21,235 nt of DNA. Source: Mesoaciditogaceae bacterium. GTDB lineage: Bacteria > Thermotogota > Thermotogae > Mesoaciditogales > Mesoaciditogaceae. The stretch is from assembly GCA_015486145.1 (NCBI GenBank), contig WFSH01000021.1, positions 1 to 21,235 on the forward strand. Reading direction: 5' to 3'. The translations under genes and the position numbers were made by a program. The notes beneath the pieces are model-generated. The model had not been told where the DNA came from. It made no database searches and saw only the letters and a program-made list of their open reading frames with translations. Below, piece by piece: positions 16,344-21,235 of this stretch (the first letter of the stretch is position 1; every line of letters starts with the position of its first letter).

Positions 16344-17232
16344 GGAGCCTATATTCGATCACCCTCTCATCGTTCAGGTCATCGACGCCTAAGTAATATT
16401 TGAATGTTTTAACAAGGGCGTCCATCGGGATCATGCCGACGATCTCAGAACCCACTACAGATACTCCGTACCTTTCAGCTTCTCGTTTTATCGTTTCAAA
16501 AACCCTGAAAAGGGGAGTCTTTTTGTAATTCGTCATGTTCATTGAAACCTGGACAATTCCCTTTTCTTTTAGATCGACACCCATGGCTTTGACAAATCTA
16601 TAACCGCCCGAGGAATAACGAACGGCGCGCGCGATCTTGTTGGCAACATTGAGATCTTGAGTTCCCAAATTTACGTTAAACGCTATCAGGTATTCCCTTG
16701 CACCGACGGCAACGACTCCGGCAGTTGGGTGAACCTCGCTTGGACCGAAATCTGGTTTCCACTGTGGGGATCTTATCTTCTCAAAGAATCCTTCAAATTG
16801 TCCTTTTCTTATTTCTGAAAGGTTGGAACGTTCCTTGTTGACGGCGGATTTTTCGTAGAGATAAACCGGAACTTGGAGTTCTTCTCCTATTCTCTTTCCC
16901 ACTTTTTTTGAAAGCTCTATACATTCATCTTCTGTGGAATTCTTTATTGGGACAAAGGGAATAACGTCCACAGCACCCATTCTGGGGTGACCACCAGTAT
17001 GATGGCGTAAGTCTATTAGTTCCACCGCTTTTTTTGCCATCTTGAAGATGGCTTCTCCCACATACTCTGGATCTCCCACAATGGTAACGACCGATCTGTT
17101 GTGATCGTGATCCATCGACCAATCAAAAACCCACACATTTTCAGTCTCTTCGGCTTGTTTTACAATTTCTATCACCACGTCTTTGCGTCGTCCTTCGCTA
17201 AAATTCGGCACCGATTCGATCACCTTTTTCAT
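16321..17232 (-). CDS. ftcD: Glutamate formimidoyltransferase
   Basis: A 303-residue folate enzyme moving the formimino group from N-formimino-glutamate to tetrahydrofolate. It contains the N- and C-terminal formiminotransferase subdomains only; the cyclodeaminase domain of the animal enzyme is absent and would be a separate protein. Marks are ESVPNFSEGR (6-15), DHDHNRSVVT (41-50), HHTGGHPRMGAVD (77-89, with the catalytic His at 82 as in the mammalian enzyme) and SEVHPTAGVVAVGAR in the middle. ATG at 17232 follows AGGAGG. It comes 13 bases after khpB and overlaps hutI, with which it would work in series. Formiminoglycine, used by purine-fermenting clostridia, is a possible alternative substrate. 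Confidence 0.95.
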   Translation of the reverse strand: MKKVIESVPNFSEGRRKDVVIEIVKQAEETENVWVFDWSMDHDHNRSVVTIVGDPEYVGEAIFKMAKKAVELIDLRHHTGGHPRMGAVDVIPFVPIKNSTEDECIELSKKVGKRIGEELQVPVYLYEKSAVNKERSNLSEIRKGQFEGFFEKIRSPQWKPDFGPSEVHPTAGVVAVGAREYLIAFNVNLGTQDLNVANKIARAVRYSSGGYRFVKAMGVDLKEKGIVQVSMNMTNYKKTPLFRVFETIKREAERYGVSVVGSEIVGMIPMDALVKTFKYYLGVDDLNDERVIEYRLLDEISGS

Positions 17233-17245
17233 CAGAGAGCACCTC

Positions 17246-17887
17246 CTAACTTTTTACTCGTATCATTACTTTTTCGACCACAACATGTCTATATGGTTCT
17301 ACACCCACCGAGTATGAACGTATGTCTTCATATTTTGAAAGTACTTCATGGACGACTTTGCGTTCTCGCGCGTTCATTGGTTTGAGAGAAACTTTTTTTA
17401 TGCCATTTCTAACTTTTAAAGCAACACTTTCAGCCATTTTTCTAACAATTTCTTCTTTTCTTTTTTTGTAATCATTTACGTCCACAGAAATGGAAATGTG
17501 ATGATCGTTGTGTTTGTTCACATACACCGAAACTAAATGCTCAATAGCATTTAATGTGTGACCGTGTTTACCTATGAGCTCAGCCAAAGACTCTTTACCA
17601 CTTATCTTGGCAGTGTACACAACCATGGGTCTTATCACTTCAACTGTGACTTTCGCGTTAATTTTGTAAAAGCTCAAAAGTTTCAACAAAAACTCTTTTA
17701 CCTTGTTCACGTTGTATTTATCGTTGAATTTGACTTTGATTACGGCATTTTTTGCACCTATTCCCAAAAAACCGTGCGTTGGTTCTTGCAAGACTTCGAA
17801 ATCAAACTCTTCCTCAGAGACGTTGAGTGCCTTGCATGCCTCGTTGAGGCACTCTTTAACGCTCTTGGCTTCAAAAATCTTTTCCAT
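17246..17887 (-). CDS. khpB: Jag/KhpB RNA-binding protein
   Basis: A 213-residue RNA-binding protein with the Jag-N domain (about 1-50, with PTHGFLGIGAKNA), a KH domain (LIGKHGHTLNAIEHLV, GxxG loop GKHG) and a C-terminal R3H domain (about 145-205, MNARERKVVHEVL). KhpB works with KhpA as a small-RNA chaperone-like pair and affects cell division and elongation in Firmicutes. It sits right after yidC, its standard place. I favour ATG at 17887, about 10 bases after GGTAGGGAG; GTG at 17896 is in frame but too close to that site. Both give a normal protein. Confidence 0.92.
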   Translation of the reverse strand: MEKIFEAKSVKECLNEACKALNVSEEEFDFEVLQEPTHGFLGIGAKNAVIKVKFNDKYNVNKVKEFLLKLLSFYKINAKVTVEVIRPMVVYTAKISGKESLAELIGKHGHTLNAIEHLVSVYVNKHNDHHISISVDVNDYKKRKEEIVRKMAESVALKVRNGIKKVSLKPMNARERKVVHEVLSKYEDIRSYSVGVEPYRHVVVEKVMIRVKS

Positions 17888-17909
17888 AAAGCCCACGCTC
17901 CCTACCTAC

Positions 17910-19289
17910 CTAATATATATTTTTTCTATATTTTCTCTTTGGATTCATACCGAATAGCTCTCTGATGGTTATCCCCTTAATGTTGTAGATTTTCGCCACA
18001 ACGTACGTGGTGATAAGCTGCATGGCCGAAAACACCGCGTAGTACAAAAACAATCCCACCGGGAATCCGACGAAGAAGAACTCCATTACAGAAAACATCG
18101 CTATACCCTGCCACGCTTGTTTGGCATTGGTGCTGGTCCACAACGTTGACCAAGAAGAAAGGAGTACTATAATGAGTATTAAAATGATGTTGGGTCCAAA
18201 TCCTCCAACGGAAAGATTGTTCCAAATCAAAAATGGTGGGTTGTAGGTAAAACTTTCCCTTGAATACATGATAACATAGTACAGCAGGAAAAGCACTGGG
18301 AGTTGTATCAACATGGGTAAGCAACCACCTGCTGGACTTATACCCTCAGCTTTGTAAAGTTTCATCAATTCTTCTTGTTGTTTCTTGGGATCTTTGTATT
18401 TTTTCTGAATTTCTTTCATCTTGGGTTGAATTTTTCGCATTTGCACCATTGACTTCATTTGAATGTGGGACAGTGGATACAACACCAGCTTTACAAGCAC
18501 GGCAAAGATTATTATCGCCCATCCGTAGTTGCCCGTCCATGAATATATCCAGTTAAGTATTCTGACAAAGAGGTAAAGAAACCATCCGTAAAAAGGTTCC
18601 GACCCAGGATAACCTTTGAGGATTTCTGAAATCAACCCTTCATGATGTGGAAAAACGGCAAATATCAACGAGTTTTTCACTGGGCCAAAATACAGCCTAC
18701 CCTCAAGGGTTCCGGTAAACTTTGAAAAACCGTTGCTGTTAAATTTGCCAGTTGACGTTTCCACCCCTATGGTTTTAAGGTTTGAGGAGTAAGTTGTGAA
18801 GAGTGAGCCGTTCACTTCGTTGTATTTTGACATCAAAGTTGGGAAAGTCAAAAGCATCTTCAGATTTTTTGGTCCATCTACGGCAACTTTTATCTCGTAA
18901 TTTGGTCCATTAACGAATGTGATTGATTTTTTTATCTCTTGACCTTTAAAATTGTAAAAAAAGACGAGAGTCACGTTGGACTTCGTGGAAAAACTCTTTT
19001 TTTTACCGTTTATTGACCATCCAATCGGTTTTAGAACGGTATTAGAAGCGTAAAGGACAAATCCGTCACCGCTGTACACCCAAAATTTTCGGTTGTGCTT
19101 AAAAGCTAAATACCCCGCTGTTAGCACTCCTGATTTTGCATCCGCTGTGTATTTGTACAACTTTGTGGAGATCGTTATCAAACTCGTCGAGGAAACGGTA
19201 ACTTCCACTTTTGGTATGGCAAACGCAACCGACCCCATAAAGGCCAATGTAACGAGCGCCATTACGGTGTATGAAAATGTTTTTGTCAC
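17910..19289 (-). CDS. yidC: Membrane protein insertase YidC
   Basis: A 459-residue Oxa1/YidC insertase. A first membrane segment (about 8-24) is followed by a beta-sheet periplasmic domain of roughly 190 residues, then the conserved five-helix core from about residue 232 to the end. The cytoplasmic hairpin (SHIQMKSM, MRKIQPKMKEIQKKYKD, QQEELMKLYK) and PAGGCLPMLIQLPVLFLLY are typical. Size is intermediate between SpoIIIJ and the E. coli protein, as in Thermotoga. The groove Arg of VRxxxYPL is Lys267 here (VKLVLYPL). GTG at 19289 overlaps the yidD stop as GTGA and follows AGGAGG. The last residues are basic (PKRKYRKN), probably a ribosome contact. Confidence 0.96.
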   Translation of the reverse strand: MTKTFSYTVMALVTLAFMGSVAFAIPKVEVTVSSTSLITISTKLYKYTADAKSGVLTAGYLAFKHNRKFWVYSGDGFVLYASNTVLKPIGWSINGKKKSFSTKSNVTLVFFYNFKGQEIKKSITFVNGPNYEIKVAVDGPKNLKMLLTFPTLMSKYNEVNGSLFTTYSSNLKTIGVETSTGKFNSNGFSKFTGTLEGRLYFGPVKNSLIFAVFPHHEGLISEILKGYPGSEPFYGWFLYLFVRILNWIYSWTGNYGWAIIIFAVLVKLVLYPLSHIQMKSMVQMRKIQPKMKEIQKKYKDPKKQQEELMKLYKAEGISPAGGCLPMLIQLPVLFLLYYVIMYSRESFTYNPPFLIWNNLSVGGFGPNIILILIIVLLSSWSTLWTSTNAKQAWQGIAMFSVMEFFFVGFPVGLFLYYAVFSAMQLITTYVVAKIYNIKGITIRELFGMNPKRKYRKNIY

Positions 19290-19531
19290 ATTTTTTTCCT
19301 CCTAATTGTAAATTCCGTCGGCACGGGATCTTCTCCGCCTTTATTGAAAGGGTTACATCTGAGAATTCTCCACGCAGACAACAAAAGGCCCTTGAAAATA
19401 CCAAATCTCTCGAGGGCTTCCACGGCATAGTTAGAACACGTTGGGGTAAATCTGCAAGAAGGCGGTTTCATCGGAGAAATGAATCTCTGATAGAATTTGA
19501 TTGACTTTATTAAAACAATTTTAGCTTTCAC
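19286..19531 (-). CDS. yidD: Membrane protein insertion efficiency factor YidD
   Basis: A small protein of 81 residues with the complete YidD signature: YQRFISP, CRFTPTCSNYAVEAL and the RILRCNPFNKGGEDPVP string, including three Cys residues. It is a peripheral inner-membrane protein that aids YidC-dependent insertion. It overlaps rnpA at its start and yidC at its end (GTGA), so all three are translationally linked. GTG at 19531 lies 7 bases after AAAGGAG; the TTG at 19534 is only 4 bases away and less likely. Confidence 0.95.
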   Translation of the reverse strand: MKAKIVLIKSIKFYQRFISPMKPPSCRFTPTCSNYAVEALERFGIFKGLLLSAWRILRCNPFNKGGEDPVPTEFTIRRKKM

Positions 19532-19883
19532 CAAAATTCTCCTTTAAATCCATCAAAAGCACCTTGAGTTCTTTAAAAAAGGTGAAAAAGCTCATCTCTT
19601 CAAATACTTCTTTTAACTCCCTTTTGGGTAACACCACCACGTCAACACTCTTTTCAACACGTGTAATCCTAAAAGTTTCACGCACGTACCTTTTGAATCT
19701 ATTCCGTACATGTGCTTTTCCGAATTTTCGTGATACGACTATTCCCAATCTTGCGTATCCAAAATCGTTTTTAACGTATTTGCAAATCAACCATTCACTC
19801 GTGATACTTTTTCCTTTAAGGAAAACATTTTGAAAATCTTTATTTTTCCTTATGCGCTTTTCGGGGCCAAGGGAAAAGCTCAC
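19521..19883 (-). CDS. rnpA: Ribonuclease P protein component
   Basis: The protein subunit of RNase P, which helps the catalytic RNA cut 5' leaders from tRNA precursors. Starting at GTG 19883 it has 120 residues, the normal size, opening SFSLGPEKRIRKNKDFQNVF as in other RnpA proteins. It carries the RNR signature (HVRNRFKRYVRE) and the conserved YARLGIVVSRKFGKA strand-helix. The start overlaps the rpmH stop as GTGA and has no Shine-Dalgarno, so it depends on rpmH translation. The frame is open upstream to an ATG at 20045, which would add 54 Lys-rich residues read from the rpmH region in another frame; these look like a shadow of rpmH but the case resembles Thermus. The end overlaps yidD. Confidence 0.95.
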   Translation of the reverse strand: MSFSLGPEKRIRKNKDFQNVFLKGKSITSEWLICKYVKNDFGYARLGIVVSRKFGKAHVRNRFKRYVRETFRITRVEKSVDVVVLPKRELKEVFEEMSFFTFFKELKVLLMDLKENFGES

Positions 19884-20014
19884 ACTGCGAGTCTTTTTCT
19901 TTTTGCGTTTCTTCTGTTGCTTATGATATTTCTCCCGCTTTTTGTCTTCATTCTTGCACGGAACCCATGCGTTTTTGCTCTTTTTCTCCTTTTGGGTTGA
20001 TAAGTCCTTTTCAT
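19880..20014 (-). CDS. rpmH: 50S ribosomal protein L34
   Basis: A 44-residue protein starting MKRTYQPKRRKRAKTHGFRA and ending KRKRLAV, a clear L34. Its Arg/Lys-rich composition, the KRTYQP start and THGFRARMKTKSGR centre are diagnostic. ATG at 20014 is preceded by AGGAGG at 20025-20030. It opens the conserved rpmH-rnpA-yidD-yidC-khpB block, and its stop overlaps the rnpA start. The whole gene lies inside a longer open rnpA frame. dnaA, often divergent from rpmH, is not next to it here. Confidence 0.98.
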   Translation of the reverse strand: MKRTYQPKRRKRAKTHGFRARMKTKSGRNIISNRRNAKRKRLAV

Positions 20015-20024
20015 AATAATTGCA

Positions 20025-20030
20025 CCTCCT
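20025..20030 (-). promoter_or_regulatory. Shine-Dalgarno site of rpmH
   Basis: AGGAGG on the minus strand, 10 bases before the L34 ATG at 20014. It is the only strong ribosome binding site for the rpmH-rnpA pair, since rnpA has none at GTG 19883 or at ATG 20045. It therefore fixes the L34 start and argues that rnpA is translated by coupling. Confidence 0.85.
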
Positions 20031-20056
20031 GAATGTTGTATGCATTATACCGATAA

Positions 20057-20083
20057 ATTATATCATATCATTGCAAACGTCAA
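20057..20083 (-). promoter_or_regulatory. Probable promoter of the rpmH operon
   Basis: On the minus strand TTGACG (20078-20083) and a perfect TATAAT (20057-20062) lie 15 bases apart, a shorter spacer than usual. Transcription would begin near 20050, about 36 bases before the rpmH ATG. The A/T-rich surroundings and the placement between the racemase stop and rpmH fit. A second TATAAT at 20044-20049 has no -35 at a good distance. Confidence 0.6.
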
Positions 20084-20112
20084 AATTCAAGTTGTATTTG
20101 AATGACATGAGG

Positions 20113-21189
20113 TTAAGATTCAAATTGAGACCAATCTTTAGTCACATATGGAGAAGTCATGGCTCGGAGTAAGGCACTGTACGTGACTTTGAATTCAAGG
20201 ATGTCTCCCACTCTGAGGTGACCTTCAAAATCCGTCACATCCAAGACCATGTGGTCGCTTGAAGCGTGAAGCACCTTGACTCCTTTATCGATTGGCTTTA
20301 ACCCATCTGAAGGTACATCCTGTTCCCCGATAGCCACGATGGCTTTAAGTCTATTTCCAAGATCTTCAAAAACCGGTGTTCTCCCCATGGCATCTCTTCC
20401 AATTTTCCCTTTGGGAACGGAAGGCTTGTTTTTCAACTCCACGATCTCCGTTTGAAGTGTAAAGGTGTCCTGTCGCAAAAATGGAAATGCACGGTTATTG
20501 GTCACATCTGTGCCTAAGATCAAAGATTCTCCAAGTCTGTATCCGTTTATTCCATTCGGAAGAATTTGCTTTTCCATGAGGTAAAGCGCGGCTGTGTTTC
20601 CACCACTCACGATTTTAAAGCTCACTCCACGCGCTCTTAAAGCCTTGGCAATCTTAACCAAAAGATTCATATTTTCTTCGTCTGGAATTACACCACCGTA
20701 GCAGCCTAAATTCGTTCCTATTCCATACAAAACAACTCCGTCGATCTTTGAGGCTTCTTCAATCTCATCAACGGCATTTTCGTACCAAACACCTTCTCGC
20801 AGATCTCCCACGTCCACCATGTACAGGATCTTCTGCGTTTTTCCACGTTTGTTTGCTTCTTTTCCCAAAAATCTTACAGTTTCTAGTTCGGAAACAAGCA
20901 CCACATCTGCATTTTCAACGACATCAGGAATCTCACTTATCATGGGAATTCTCAGTAAGACGAATGGGCCTCTGAGATTGGCGTGACGCATTCTCAAAAT
21001 GTTGTCAATTCTTGAATCTCCGATCATGTCAACGCCGAGGTTCGTGTACATTTTTGCAAGTCGAGGTTCCCCGCAAGTAACTTTCACAACCGCCGTGAGC
21101 TCGACGTTTATATCGTGGCACATCTTGATTATTGTCTGGGCATTGTATTTTAAAGCCTCTTTGTTGGCGATCAATCTTGGGTATTTCAT
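20113..21189 (-). CDS. Alanine/ornithine/lysine racemase family protein
   Basis: A 358-residue PLP-dependent racemase of fold type III (alanine racemase N-terminal barrel), of the branch typed by ornithine racemase of Clostridium sticklandii. The PLP lysine is Lys36 in TAVVKVTCG; other marks are MVDVGDLREGVW, YGIGTNLGCYGG (phosphate region), SGGNTAAL and the RLGESLILGTD string. I start it at ATG 21189, 8 bases after GGAGGG; the TTG at 21204 lies before that site and is unlikely. Substrate could be ornithine, lysine or alanine. Thermotoga maritima is known to put D-lysine in its peptidoglycan, so a lysine racemase is a fair guess. It reads the same way as rpmH but ends 51 bases before that gene's promoter. 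Confidence 0.88.
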   Translation of the reverse strand: MKYPRLIANKEALKYNAQTIIKMCHDINVELTAVVKVTCGEPRLAKMYTNLGVDMIGDSRIDNILRMRHANLRGPFVLLRIPMISEIPDVVENADVVLVSELETVRFLGKEANKRGKTQKILYMVDVGDLREGVWYENAVDEIEEASKIDGVVLYGIGTNLGCYGGVIPDEENMNLLVKIAKALRARGVSFKIVSGGNTAALYLMEKQILPNGINGYRLGESLILGTDVTNNRAFPFLRQDTFTLQTEIVELKNKPSVPKGKIGRDAMGRTPVFEDLGNRLKAIVAIGEQDVPSDGLKPIDKGVKVLHASSDHMVLDVTDFEGHLRVGDILEFKVTYSALLRAMTSPYVTKDWSQFES

Positions 21190-21235
21190 CACGCATCCCT
21201 CCAATGTTAATAGCGATACTTCATCTGTTTTCTCA

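Noticed and set aside
20085..20103. Inverted repeat ATTCAA-7 bases-TTGAAT just upstream of the rpmH -35
   Set aside because: Six A/T-rich base pairs are easily found by chance; no T-run in the racemase direction, so neither terminator nor operator is supported.
20046..20112. DnaA boxes or oriC near the rpmH block
   Set aside because: The spacer is only 67 bases, no TTATCCACA-like box was recognised and dnaA is not adjacent.

Overview
The window looks like chromosomal DNA of a thermophilic or anaerobic bacterium, most likely a member of the Thermotogota. This assignment rests on family resemblance only: the style of the L34, YidC, racemase and molybdenum-enzyme genes, moderate-to-low GC, frequent GTG/TTG starts and strong GGAGG ribosome binding sites. 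I cannot name a genus. No insertion sequence, prophage, CRISPR array or tRNA gene was seen, and coding density is very high.

Layout. Bases 1-83 are the 5' end of a 16S rRNA gene reading left off the window, with a near-consensus promoter at 143-172. Diverging from it, bases 398-9949 carry seven tightly packed plus-strand genes: DegV, a hotdog-fold thioesterase, adenine deaminase, the molybdopterin subunit of a xanthine-dehydrogenase-type hydroxylase, an uncharacterised PLP fold-type II enzyme, an 8-oxoguanine-deaminase-like amidohydrolase and an M32 carboxypeptidase. Junctions from the thioesterase onward are 4-base overlaps or gaps of 1-17 bases, so this is almost certainly one operon. Its core looks like purine breakdown: adenine to hypoxanthine, hydroxylation towards xanthine or urate, and deamination of oxidised guanine.

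Bases 9962-20014 hold thirteen co-directional minus-strand genes, read from right to left. They start with the conserved rpmH-rnpA-yidD-yidC-khpB block (ribosomal protein L34, RNase P protein, membrane insertion factors, RNA-binding protein). Then follow ftcD and hutI (histidine or imidazolone catabolism), rlmH, a CNNM/CorC-like membrane protein, cytidine deaminase, a secreted DUF4139 protein, yqeK and a degenerate LCP (LytR-CpsA-Psr) protein. Most neighbours overlap or nearly touch. A promoter at 20057-20083 precedes rpmH. Bases 20113-21189 hold an alanine/ornithine/lysine racemase-family gene on the same strand.

Most notable points: (1) the purine operon with an orphan molybdenum subunit and an unassigned PLP enzyme; (2) ftcD and hutI without hutH/hutU in view, which could serve either histidine degradation or the clostridial-type purine route through 4-imidazolone and formiminoglycine; (3) rpmH lying wholly inside an out-of-frame extension of the rnpA reading frame, recalling Thermus; (4) altered conserved residues in RlmH, YidC and the LCP protein.
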